64,000 nt of DNA, from NCBI GenBank assembly GCA_013816805.1, contig JACDDS010000011.1, positions 1 through 64,000 of the forward strand, given 5' to 3'. The notes under the pieces are model-generated. The model was not told the DNA's origin, made no database searches, and was given only the letters and a program-made list of their open reading frames with translations. The DNA comes from Chitinophagales bacterium. GTDB lineage: Bacteria; Bacteroidota; Bacteroidia; Chitinophagales; UBA10324. The position numbers and the translations under genes were made by a program. Shown in pieces: positions 56,431 to 64,000 of the stretch. The first letter of the stretch is position 1. Every line of letters starts with the position of its first letter.

Positions 56431-57314
56431 TGAAACTCTTTCCAGGATGAGAAATTTATTGCTGTAATTTGCTTTAAAAACATCACATCATCTTTTAGGA
56501 GATTAGTGAGCCAGATGCTGACCGATTCATCAGGTGAATAAGTCTGAATATTATGTTTTTCTTCCTGTAATAAAAGTTGCTTTGTAAATTCATTTTGTAT
56601 AAGGTAATTTTTTACCCGGTTCGGTACCAGCTTTTTTATTGCAGGTAAATTTAAACGTGCCCTATTGGTTTTATAACTTTTTTGCGTACCGTTTGCCTGG
56701 ATTTTAACAGCAGTTTTTAATTCGCTGATCTCTAAAAATCGGTAACAGGAGTTAATAGTTTCCATTGGCTGACTATTCAGCTCTTCGGTAATAATAATGT
56801 GGATATTACTTCTTCCGAAAACACGTATATATTCTGAAATCCATTTACCGTAATGGCTTAGTTCGAGATAGCTTTTGTAAAAGCCATTATAGAATGAAAA
56901 GTTTGGATTAAAAGGTTTTTTAATATCGGCCTCTAACTCTTCCCGAAATGAATTCAAGGGTCGTCCCTGAGATAAAAGCCAGTTATAATGAGAAACAATC
57001 CTTTGGATGGGATTGCGCAGAATGAAAATGAATTTTGGATCCGCAATATACTGTTGGATTCTCCTGATGGCGTTAAGTGAAGCCATATAGGTAGTGCTGG
57101 ATTCACCATAGTATTTAATATTGACAGCTGAGGTGCTGAATAAATTTAAATATTGATCAAACCCTTTTTCAAAATATTTATCAATGGAAAAGAAATGAGG
57201 TTCTTTAACCGAAGCCATCTGTACCAATGGGTGCTGATTCAAATAAAGATGAAGGCTTGACGTGCCGGACTTCCCGGCTCCCGGAATAAATAAGTTCGGA
57301 AACCTATATTTCAT
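56427..57314 (-). CDS. Sulfotransferase (PAPS-dependent)
   Basis: A 295-residue sulfotransferase. The phosphosulfate loop is GAGKSGTSSLHLYL, and FILRNPIQRIVSHYNW holds the 3'-phosphate-binding Arg and Ser. KEPHFFSIDKYFEKGF matches heparan- or glycan-type sulfotransferases. It probably adds sulfate to the glycan exported by the adjacent ABC system. It overlaps the Wzt gene by 11 bp. Confidence 0.9.
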   Translation of the reverse strand: MKYRFPNLFIPGAGKSGTSSLHLYLNQHPLVQMASVKEPHFFSIDKYFEKGFDQYLNLFSTSAVNIKYYGESSTTYMASLNAIRRIQQYIADPKFIFILRNPIQRIVSHYNWLLSQGRPLNSFREELEADIKKPFNPNFSFYNGFYKSYLELSHYGKWISEYIRVFGRSNIHIIITEELNSQPMETINSCYRFLEISELKTAVKIQANGTQKSYKTNRARLNLPAIKKLVPNRVKNYLIQNEFTKQLLLQEEKHNIQTYSPDESVSIWLTNLLKDDVMFLKQITAINFSSWKEFQ

Positions 57315-58545
57315 TTACTGAAATTTTGAAATCCATAAAAAACCTGTCACGACCCTTTTGTTGCACCATTCCTGCGCCAAAATAATCTCCTTCTTCAATA
57401 CTGAGCGTAAATGCATTTTCAAGATAATCCACCATATCCAGACCACCGGCAGTTTCAAACAGGTATAAATCACACAGGTAATCATCGGCAGATAAAGGAC
57501 ATTTTTTTATTTCCCAAATAATACGGGCAGCACCTTGAAGATTTACTTTTTCATTTTTAAGCCCTGATGCCAGGCTCAATAACCGATTCCCAAAATTATC
57601 TTTTATGGAAAGAGTTATATAAGCACTAATGCGCTCAGCCGGTAACCGTGGAACCAAACTTACTATAATACGCACATCACTTCCTGTGTTAAAAATATTA
57701 ACCGGTGTTCCATTGTTATCCGTAATAGTAAAATTGCTGAAGCGATATTTTCCATTGCCGCTGCGACCTGTACTGTCTAATAAATTATTATTTCTGCTTA
57801 AAGGATGATGGTAAATCTGGATTGCTTCCGATGCAGCACCCCGGAAAATGATTTTACCATTATCCAGCAGCATGGCACTTTTACATAGCCTGCTAATTGC
57901 TCCCATATTATGACTCACAAATAATAATGTTCTTCCATCCTTTTCGCTTACATCCTTCATTTTGCCAAGACATTTATTTTGGAATTCTGCATCGCCTACT
58001 GCAAGCACTTCATCCACAATTAAAATCTCCGGTTCCAAATGAGCCGCTACTGCAAAAGCGAGCCTTACATACATCCCGCTGCTGTACCGTTTTACAGGCG
58101 TATCAATAAATTGTTCGATACCGGAAAAGCTGACGATCTCCTCGAATTTATTTTTGATTTCCATTCTCTTCATACCCAGAATGGCGCCATTCATAAATAT
58201 ATTTTCACGGCCTGTAAGTTCCGGATGAAAACCCGTGCCTACTTCAAGCAGGGATGACACTCTTCCGTTCATTTCCACCCTCCCTGATGTAGGTTCTGTA
58301 ATACGTGAAAGAATTTTAAGCAGCGTACTTTTTCCTGCTCCATTCTTCCCAATAATACCAATTACTTCCCCTTTTTGCACTTCAAATGATACTTCCTTTA
58401 GAGCCCAGAATTCAGCAGCATTATTTTTACGTCTTAAAAAAATATTTTCAATACGGTCAGAAATGGCTTCCCTGAAATTTCCGCTATGCCTTCTACCTAT
58501 AGTATACTTCTTCGATAATTGCTCTACCCTGATTACTGGCTCCAT
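57304..58545 (-). CDS. wzt: Polysaccharide ABC exporter ATPase with C-terminal domain (Wzt)
   Basis: A 413-residue ATPase. Walker A is GKNGAGKST (66-74), the signature is YSSGM (154-158) and Walker B is ILIVDE (174-179). From about residue 260 a separate beta-sandwich domain follows, as in Wzt proteins that recognise a modified non-reducing end of the glycan (such as a methyl cap). This suggests the chain is finished in the cytoplasm and capped before export. It lies 11 bp after the permease gene. Confidence 0.94.
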   Translation of the reverse strand: MEPVIRVEQLSKKYTIGRRHSGNFREAISDRIENIFLRRKNNAAEFWALKEVSFEVQKGEVIGIIGKNGAGKSTLLKILSRITEPTSGRVEMNGRVSSLLEVGTGFHPELTGRENIFMNGAILGMKRMEIKNKFEEIVSFSGIEQFIDTPVKRYSSGMYVRLAFAVAAHLEPEILIVDEVLAVGDAEFQNKCLGKMKDVSEKDGRTLLFVSHNMGAISRLCKSAMLLDNGKIIFRGAASEAIQIYHHPLSRNNNLLDSTGRSGNGKYRFSNFTITDNNGTPVNIFNTGSDVRIIVSLVPRLPAERISAYITLSIKDNFGNRLLSLASGLKNEKVNLQGAARIIWEIKKCPLSADDYLCDLYLFETAGGLDMVDYLENAFTLSIEEGDYFGAGMVQQKGRDRFFMDFKISVNEI

Positions 58546-58556
58546 GCTCTGTTCTG

Positions 58557-59372
58557 TTAAATGATGTCGGCAATCCTGCTCTCTGTTTTCCTAAAATAAA
58601 AAATACTGCTGACAAAAAGCAGAACAGTAATAGATAAACTATATAGTAAATACTGTTTTTCAGGTAAGGGAATATTAAGCAGGGACCACCGAAAAGCATC
58701 TACCAAAACAGCCATTGGGTTTAGGTACACTATCCATTTATATTCAGAAGGAATCAATGATGTAGGATATGCTATCGGAGTTATATATAATCCGATCTGA
58801 ACCAGGAATGGGATGATGTATTGAAAATCACGAAAACGAATGGTAAGCGCACTAAGCCAAATTCCTGCTGAAAGAGATAATAATATTAAGATAAAAATTA
58901 TGAAAGGCAAGGCAATAATCTGAAGCGGCGGAACCACATGGTAGCTGATTAATAATATTAAAAGGATTACAAAAGTGATGCTGAAATCTATTAAGCCTGC
59001 CAGGCATTTTGAAAAAGGAATAAGTAACCTTGGGAAGTAAATTTTAGTTACAAGTTGCTGTGCATTGATAATGGATTGTCCTGCCTGGGTAATCACATAT
59101 GATAAATAACTCCAGGCCCACATTCCTGTCATGGCAAAAACAGGATATGGAATAGAGCCACTGTCAATTTTTGCAGCTTTGTTAAATACAAAAATGAATA
59201 TTAGTAGCGTAAAGACAGGTTGAATTACAGCCCATACAATACCGAGCACCGTTTGCGCATAACGTATTTTAAAGTCACGATAAGCAAGCATCCATAGTAA
59301 GTCGCGGTAATAAAATATCTCCCGTAAATTTACCTTCCATTTTGATTGACCGGCTTCAATTACCGTTTTCAT
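58557..59372 (-). CDS. wzm: Polysaccharide ABC exporter permease (Wzm)
   Basis: A 271-residue ABC-2 type permease with six membrane segments. The N-terminal cytosolic helix (LREIFYYRDLLWMLAYRDFKIRYAQTVLG) and the following IWAVIQPVFTLLIFIFVF are typical of Wzm/TagG. Together with Wzt it flips a lipid-linked glycan to the periplasm. It is the first gene of the nine-gene operon down to 51260. No clear promoter was found upstream. Confidence 0.94.
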   Translation of the reverse strand: MKTVIEAGQSKWKVNLREIFYYRDLLWMLAYRDFKIRYAQTVLGIVWAVIQPVFTLLIFIFVFNKAAKIDSGSIPYPVFAMTGMWAWSYLSYVITQAGQSIINAQQLVTKIYFPRLLIPFSKCLAGLIDFSITFVILLILLISYHVVPPLQIIALPFIIFILILLSLSAGIWLSALTIRFRDFQYIIPFLVQIGLYITPIAYPTSLIPSEYKWIVYLNPMAVLVDAFRWSLLNIPLPEKQYLLYSLSITVLLFVSSIFYFRKTESRIADII

Positions 59373-59504
59373 GGGTGTTTAAGTTCGCTGACGGTGAAGT
59401 TATAATTAATGTGAATCAACAGGCTTGCAATTGAAGTAACAACCACAGTGAGATATTTGAATGTATTAATTCCTAAGGTGGTATTAATCTTTAATAGTTA
59501 TTGA

Positions 59505-59936
59505 ATGGAATTCAAATTTAAAATTCCCTTATCGGTTCGATTCTCAGATTTTGATTCATTAGGCCACGTGAATAACGCGGTTATTTTATCTTATTTTGAA
59601 GAAGCAAGGATCCGATATTTTGAAGAAGTAATAACCGGCAATAAAGTAAATTGGTCAGAGAACGGAATAATACTTGCCAAAGTAATAATTGATTTTCGCA
59701 AGCCCATTAAGGATTATCATAACTATTTTGTGTTTATCTGTTGTTCCCGCCTTGGCACAAAAAGTTTTGATTTTTCATACAAAATTATTCAGGAGCTTAA
59801 TAATGATATACAGGTGATGGCTGAAGGAATAACCGTTATGGTTTGCTACAATTATAAAACTGCGCAAACTATTGAAATGCCTTTGGGTTGGAAAAAGAAA
59901 GTGGAATTATTTGAAGGCAAAAGCTTATCTGCATAA
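59505..59936 (+). CDS. Acyl-CoA thioesterase, 4HBT hotdog fold
   Basis: A 143-residue hotdog-fold thioesterase. The active-site segment VRFSDFDSLGHVNNAVILSYFEEARIRYF has the catalytic Asp and the conserved HVNNA motif of the 4-hydroxybenzoyl-CoA thioesterase family. It hydrolyses an acyl-CoA of unknown chain; a cytosolic clean-up role is usual. It is monocistronic and divergent from wzm. Confidence 0.9.
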   Translation: MEFKFKIPLSVRFSDFDSLGHVNNAVILSYFEEARIRYFEEVITGNKVNWSENGIILAKVIIDFRKPIKDYHNYFVFICCSRLGTKSFDFSYKIIQELNNDIQVMAEGITVMVCYNYKTAQTIEMPLGWKKKVELFEGKSLSA

Positions 59937-59970
59937 GGGTGAACTGAATAACGCTTTTTGTAAACAGGTA

Positions 59971-60279
59971 TTAGAAATGAGCTGATTGCGCACGCTCTAT
60001 CACCGTTACGCTCCAGGCTTCTGCTTTAGAAGCAAATAATTTTTTTGATTTTACCCAGGTCTTTTTAAAAAATTCAGAGAAACGATAATGGTCCAGGTAA
60101 TGCTCATCCTCCCAAATACTATATGTAAAAAAAATACTTGGATCACTCAACTCCTGTAACAATTCAACGTGGTGACAGCCATCGAAAGAAGCAATAGTCT
60201 CTTTTACTTCTTTAAATATGATGAGGAAATCACTTACTTTATCAGGCTGAAGGGTAATTTTTACTAATCGGGTAATCAT
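59971..60279 (-). CDS. Antibiotic-biosynthesis-monooxygenase-fold (ABM) protein
   Basis: A 102-residue ABM-fold protein. The pattern MITRLVKITLQPDKVSDFLIIFKEVKETIASFDGCHHVELLQ is typical of the family, followed by YSIWEDEHYLDHYRFSEFFKKTW. It is more like the YgiN/LsrG quinol monooxygenase group than the protein at 24476. Function unknown. It converges on the thioesterase gene. Confidence 0.85.
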   Translation of the reverse strand: MITRLVKITLQPDKVSDFLIIFKEVKETIASFDGCHHVELLQELSDPSIFFTYSIWEDEHYLDHYRFSEFFKKTWVKSKKLFASKAEAWSVTVIERAQSAHF

Positions 60280-60417
60280 AACAGATAATTTAATTATTTG
60301 GTGTTTTGCAGGCCCGCAAATTACTTTAAAGGTATTGAGCGAGAAAGAAATTAATTCTGCCCAAGCTCATAACTATATATTAATAAGTGACTAATTTCAC
60401 CACCTTACAAAATATTT

Positions 60418-60783
60418 ATGCCTTTAGATTTAATTGGGAAATTAATTACAATGCTTCCGGAACAAACCGGTCAGGGACAAAATGGAAATTGGTTTAAGCA
60501 GAGCTTTGTTCTTGAAACTCAGGATCAGTATCCTAAAAAAATATGTTTTACTGCCTGGAATGACAAAGCGGAATTTTTAAAATTATTAAAAACTGGGGAC
60601 GAAGTAAAAGTTGCCTTTAACTTAGAATCCCGGGAATATAATGGCCGGTGGTATACCGATGCAAAAGTATGGAGGATTGAAAAAATGTCAGGCGGTGAGC
60701 AAAGCACGCGCTCTGAATATGCTTTAAACACGGAACCTCCGCAGGAAGACGTATCACAGTTTAGAGACGATCTTCCATTTTGA
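60418..60783 (+). CDS. DUF3127 protein, OB-fold-like
   Basis: A 121-residue protein of the DUF3127 family, common in Bacteroidota. The N-terminal 85 residues look like an OB fold (GNWFKQSFVLETQDQYPKKICFTAWND, DEVKVAFNLESREYNGRWYTDAKVWRIE). The acidic tail ends in DDLPF, like the C-terminal partner-binding tip of single-stranded-DNA-binding proteins. A DNA- or partner-binding role is plausible but unproven. It is monocistronic. Confidence 0.85.
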   Translation: MPLDLIGKLITMLPEQTGQGQNGNWFKQSFVLETQDQYPKKICFTAWNDKAEFLKLLKTGDEVKVAFNLESREYNGRWYTDAKVWRIEKMSGGEQSTRSEYALNTEPPQEDVSQFRDDLPF

Positions 60784-60822
60784 TTAGCCTAATGGTTTAA
60801 TGAATATCCTTTTCTATTATAC

Positions 60823-61025
60823 TCAATAAGCTGTTATCTTTTTAACAATTAGCTGATCAAGCTGTTTTATAAAAAAAATATATCCGCAATTAGGGCATAC
60901 AATACTAGTGTACCCCCAATAGAAAATGAAACTGCAAGAGCATGTACCATTTTTAAAGGAAGATAACAGCCACAAATGATCTTATTTTTTCCAGACAATA
61001 AGAGAGATTCAGTAACAGTGGTCAT
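60823..61025 (-). other. Possible small zinc-ribbon ORF with a frame break
   Basis: From an ATG at 61025 the minus strand reads MTTVTESLLLSGKNKIICGCYLPLK, then similarity in Cys pattern continues only after a one-base shift at an A5 run: NGTCSCSF, then VCPNCGYIFFIKQLDQL to a stop at 60823. The CxC...CxC...CPNC pattern is zinc-ribbon-like. In the unshifted frame the ORF has 52 codons. Chance is possible. Confidence 0.25.
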
Positions 61026-61169
61026 GATTGATTTTTTAGAATGAGAGATAAGTAAAATTATCTGTCACCGTTGCATCAAACAATAACACATTTGAGGTAT
61101 GCTATACTTACTTCAGAAAAATGAAGCTGGATTTTATCGTCCGGCGATAACCAGATTCAGTGCTGTTAG

Positions 61170-61271
61170 TTATATAATCCTGGTCAATAGTTTAATAACC
61201 AAAAAGAAGAATAATCCTGTTCCAGTCCAGGCTCCAAACTCCACCATCCATTCCTTTAACTTGTCTTTCAT
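61170..61271 (-). CDS. Possible small membrane protein (33 residues)
   Basis: An ORF from ATG 61271 to TAA 61170 encodes an amphipathic start (MKDKLKEWMVEFGAW) and one membrane helix (TGLFFFLVIKLL). This layout is typical of small single-pass proteins. No clear ribosome site or homologue is known to me. The rest of 60784-61470 holds no other convincing gene. Confidence 0.38.
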   Translation of the reverse strand: MKDKLKEWMVEFGAWTGTGLFFFLVIKLLTRII

Positions 61272-61470
61272 TTGTTCTTATTTGCAATGCATTTTGGCAA
61301 ATAATATGCAAGATAAAGAAGGAAAATACTTAGTTTAATTTATCATATGTAGGTGCTTGAAATACTTTGTATAAAAAATCTGGTATATGCAAAACGTGAC
61401 AAATTAATGACGAGAGTCCGGATAAAGTTTTTACGGTTCGTCTTTGTTTAACTGATTACTTGTAATAAAA

Positions 61471-62610
61471 TCAGACAACTACAGCGGCGTTTCTTAATAT
61501 TTTTTCATAAAATGATTCATACATAGGTAATATCTTTTCTATATCATATTTTTTTGCTTGTTCTAAGGATTGCTTTTTAAATTGATTTAAGATTTGCTCA
61601 TCTGATAATAAATAAACAGCATTTTCAGCCATTTCATCTGTTTTACCAACTGAACTCATGAAACCGGTAACGCCCTGAATTATAATTTCCGGAATCCCTC
61701 CTGCATCGGTAGCTATCACAGGCACCTCAGTAGCCATGGCTTCAAGAGCTGCTAAACCGAAGCTCTCAGTTTCAGAAGGCATTAAAAACAAATCACTAAC
61801 CGCCAGAAGTTCTTCCACCGGGTCTTGCTTTCCCAGGAACCGTACGTCATCCATCAATTGTAAATCGCGGCACATGATCTCCATGGTCTGCCGGTCTGGA
61901 CCATCCCCAACCAATAGAAGCTTTGAAGGTACCTGCTCGTGTACTTTATAAAAAACTTTTATTACATCCTGCGTGCGTTTTACCTTACGGAAATTGGAAG
62001 TATGAATTAATATTTTTTCTCCATTAGGCGCAATTGCCTTTTTAAAATGTTCCTTTTTTGCTTTCCGGAAACGTTTCAGATCCACAAAGTTGGGAATCAC
62101 TTCGATTTCCTGTGCGATATTAAAATTTTTATACGTCTGTTTTTTCAGATCCTCTGATACAGCAGTTACTCCATCTGATTGATTTATTGAAAAAGTTACT
62201 ACCGGTGCATATGTTGGATCTTTTCCTACCAGCGTTATATCAGTTCCGTGAAGGGTGGTTATGTATGGAAGCTCAAGACCTTGTGTCTTCAGGATTTGCT
62301 TCGCCATATACGCAGTGGCCGCATGTGGAATGGCGTAATGCACGTGGAGCAGATCCAAATGCTCAAATTTTGCTACATCCACAATTTTACTGGATAAGGC
62401 GGTTTCATACGGAGCCCTTTCAAATAAGGGGTAATCAGCAAAACTTACTTCATGGTAAAAAACATTTTCAACAAATGAGTCAAGCCTGGCAGGTGCACGG
62501 TAAGAAATAAAGTGCACTCTATGGCCTTTTTGCGCAAGCGCTTTTCCCAATTCGGTAGCAACCACACCGCTTCCGCCATAGGTAGGGTAGCAAACAATTC
62601 CAATTTTCAT
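61471..62610 (-). CDS. bshA: N-acetyl-alpha-D-glucosaminyl L-malate synthase BshA
   Basis: BshA is the first enzyme of bacillithiol synthesis; it joins GlcNAc from UDP-GlcNAc to L-malate. The 379-residue GT4-type protein has CYPTYGGSGVVATELGKALA at the N-terminus, HVHYAIPHAATAYMAK, TLHGTDITLVG and the C-terminal donor motif SETESFGLAALEAMATEVPVIATDAGGIPEII. The malate-binding pattern and length match BshA and not the glycan GTs. bshB and bshC are not in the window. It is monocistronic here. Confidence 0.95.
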   Translation of the reverse strand: MKIGIVCYPTYGGSGVVATELGKALAQKGHRVHFISYRAPARLDSFVENVFYHEVSFADYPLFERAPYETALSSKIVDVAKFEHLDLLHVHYAIPHAATAYMAKQILKTQGLELPYITTLHGTDITLVGKDPTYAPVVTFSINQSDGVTAVSEDLKKQTYKNFNIAQEIEVIPNFVDLKRFRKAKKEHFKKAIAPNGEKILIHTSNFRKVKRTQDVIKVFYKVHEQVPSKLLLVGDGPDRQTMEIMCRDLQLMDDVRFLGKQDPVEELLAVSDLFLMPSETESFGLAALEAMATEVPVIATDAGGIPEIIIQGVTGFMSSVGKTDEMAENAVYLLSDEQILNQFKKQSLEQAKKYDIEKILPMYESFYEKILRNAAVVV

Positions 62611-62756
62611 AGATACTTATTTATAATGTAAAGATACCTGCTTCGTAAAAGCATAGAGACAAACTTCACGAACATAAAAAATTCATCAATAGTTTAATAT
62701 GCTTTAACTTATTCAATTGTATAATGTCAAATAATTCTTTTATGTGGATTACTATT

Positions 62757-64000
62757 TTATTTTTTAAGTTTTGGATCAAAAGCATCCCGTAATCCTTCCC
62801 CTATCAAATTGAATCCGGTAACCGTACTAAAAATCATCAATCCCGGAAATATTACCATCCACCATGCATGGTAATTACCTCTTGCATCATTTAACAGCGA
62901 TCCCCATGTTACTAAATCGTGAGGCACACCCACACCTAAGAAAGACAGTGATGATTCTAACAGTATGGCATTTGCAATCCCAAATGAAATGGTAACAATT
63001 GCGGGTGAAATTGCATTGGGTAATGCATGGCGGAGGAGAATCCTGAGTTGGCTATAACCTAATGCCCGCGCAGACTGGATGTATTCCTGATTTCTGACCC
63101 TTAACATCTCCGCACGGGTTAGCCTCGCTATTACTGTCCATGAGGTAAACCCTATAATAAGTATTACGTTTAGGATGGAAGGTTTTAAAATAGCAGTAAG
63201 CGATAAAATAAGCATAAAAACAGGAAGCGAAACAAGGATTTCGATAAGACGGGATATAATGGAATCAACAGGGATGTATATCTTATTTTTTAAGAATGGT
63301 AGCTTACTGATCCATTTTCCTATATAAGTAAACAGGCCAATAAATACAATTAAATCAGACAGGATGAATATGGCTTCGAATAATATGGTGACGAATGAAT
63401 TGCTGAATGTTTTACTTAAGATTCCTTTCCAGATTTGAATTCCATAAAACCAGCCTGCACAAATGCCTAAGATAACCATCCAAAATTCACCTCTTGTACT
63501 GATGAACGTGCGATCTCCGAAAAACCCTGCCAGCGAGCCCAGAATTAATCCGATGAAAGCTGCGATACCCATTGAAATAAAACCCACAGTAATTGAAACT
63601 CGGGTACCGTAGATTAAACCTGCCAGCAAATCGTTTCCCCGCTGTCCTGTTCCAAGCCAATGCCTGCAGCTTAAAGGAATTGGTAAAATTAAACCTGAAG
63701 GATTTAAAAATTTCTGTTTTTCAAAGGGACCTGTGAAGTTTGCATTCATAAAATCACTCTTCCAGGGAGAATACCGTATTGGAGCCCATATCACTGTTTC
63801 AAAATAAAATTGATTCCAGCTATTGTTATTTAAATCTATGGTTTCAGTGCTATCGTTCTGGCTATTCTTTATCTGGTATGAGTGCCTGAAAGTGAATGCA
63901 GGAAAAAAAAAGGATTTCTGATATTTAATCAGAAGCGGACGGTCATTTGCAATTACCGGTGCGAGTATGGCAATGAGCATCAAAAATGCGAGAAAATACA
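62757..64000 (-). CDS. Oligopeptide ABC transporter permease (OppC/DppC type), N-terminus cut by window end
   Basis: At least 410 residues; the frame stays open to base 64000, so the start lies outside. A first membrane helix (FLMLIAILAPVIA) is followed by a periplasmic segment of about 100 residues. The OppC core HWLGTGQRGNDLLAGLIYGTRVSITVG then begins, and the EAA loop is EYIQSARALGYSQLRILLRHALPNA. Between GFFGDR and the RLIEILVSLPVF helix there is an insertion of about 75 residues with two more hydrophobic segments, absent from common OppC (~300 residues). It imports peptides or similar solutes with partner subunits outside the window. Confidence 0.93.
   Translation of the reverse strand, partial: YFLAFLMLIAILAPVIANDRPLLIKYQKSFFFPAFTFRHSYQIKNSQNDSTETIDLNNNSWNQFYFETVIWAPIRYSPWKSDFMNANFTGPFEKQKFLNPSGLILPIPLSCRHWLGTGQRGNDLLAGLIYGTRVSITVGFISMGIAAFIGLILGSLAGFFGDRTFISTRGEFWMVILGICAGWFYGIQIWKGILSKTFSNSFVTILFEAIFILSDLIVFIGLFTYIGKWISKLPFLKNKIYIPVDSIISRLIEILVSLPVFMLILSLTAILKPSILNVILIIGFTSWTVIARLTRAEMLRVRNQEYIQSARALGYSQLRILLRHALPNAISPAIVTISFGIANAILLESSLSFLGVGVPHDLVTWGSLLNDARGNYHAWWMVIFPGLMIFSTVTGFNLIGEGLRDAFDPKLKK

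Noticed and set aside
61446-61475. CTGATT/AATCAG hairpin after bshA
   Set aside because: The stem is only 6 bp and lacks a following T-run on the coding strand.
1-64000. tRNA, rRNA and CRISPR arrays
   Set aside because: No cloverleaf-like TTC-loop clusters outside genes, no rRNA segments and no regularly spaced repeats were seen.

Overview
The window reads as the chromosome of a Bacteroidota bacterium, probably near the Chitinophagales/Sphingobacteriales. Evidence: type IX secretion (T9SS)/gliding genes (porU, porV, a PorP/SprF protein, gldJ), a secreted protein with a T9SS C-terminal sorting domain, bacillithiol synthesis (bshA), and several promoters that fit the Bacteroidota pattern TTTG-N19-TAnnTTTG. 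No rRNA, tRNA or CRISPR array was seen. The genus cannot be read from the sequence.

Layout. 1-1652: a complete-looking insertion sequence with 19-bp inverted repeats and a frameshifted transposase; the window starts exactly at its tip. 1833-10312: ispF-porV-porU (minus strand) divergent from a PorP/SprF gene and gldJ. 10372-14125: a secreted glycoside-hydrolase-like protein with five Ig-like repeats and a sorting domain. Beside it lies an internally deleted copy that keeps only the leader, the start and the sorting domain. 14265-24784: housekeeping and metabolic genes (dinB, thrS with a TPR lipoprotein, manC, a cold-shock gene, an SGNH hydrolase, an SDR, two divergent class V aminotransferase-fold proteins, a small monooxygenase-fold protein). 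25080-25464: a decayed LuxR-type response regulator. 25532-26983: rtcB. 27043-33963: a tetR-tolC-MFP-RND efflux operon whose regulator probably represses itself. 34106-35278: an amidohydrolase.

35511-59372 is a surface-glycan region of about 24 kb. It holds seven glycosyltransferases, an asparagine synthase, a polysaccharide deacetylase, two sulfotransferases, three FemAB/GNAT-like acyltransferases and several methyltransferases, one of them broken at an 11-A tract. It also encodes an FdtA/FdtB pair for a 3-amino-3,6-dideoxyhexose and a Wzm/Wzt ABC exporter. The exporter end (59372 to 51260) is one tightly packed nine-gene operon. The likely product is an ABC-exported O-antigen or LPS-type glycan carrying an N-acylated aminodeoxy sugar, sulfate and methyl groups. 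Because T9SS sortase PorU attaches cargo to a special LPS in Porphyromonas, this glycan may be the cargo anchor here. That link is inference only.

59505-64000: a thioesterase, a second small monooxygenase-fold protein, a DUF3127 protein, a gene-poor stretch with possible tiny genes, bshA, and an oligopeptide ABC permease cut by the window end.

The least obvious items are the deleted T9SS cargo copy with its conserved leader hairpin, the operator sitting exactly in the tetR promoter spacer, and the homopolymer frameshift in the glycan methyltransferase. Nothing here amounts to a clearly new defence or mobile system.
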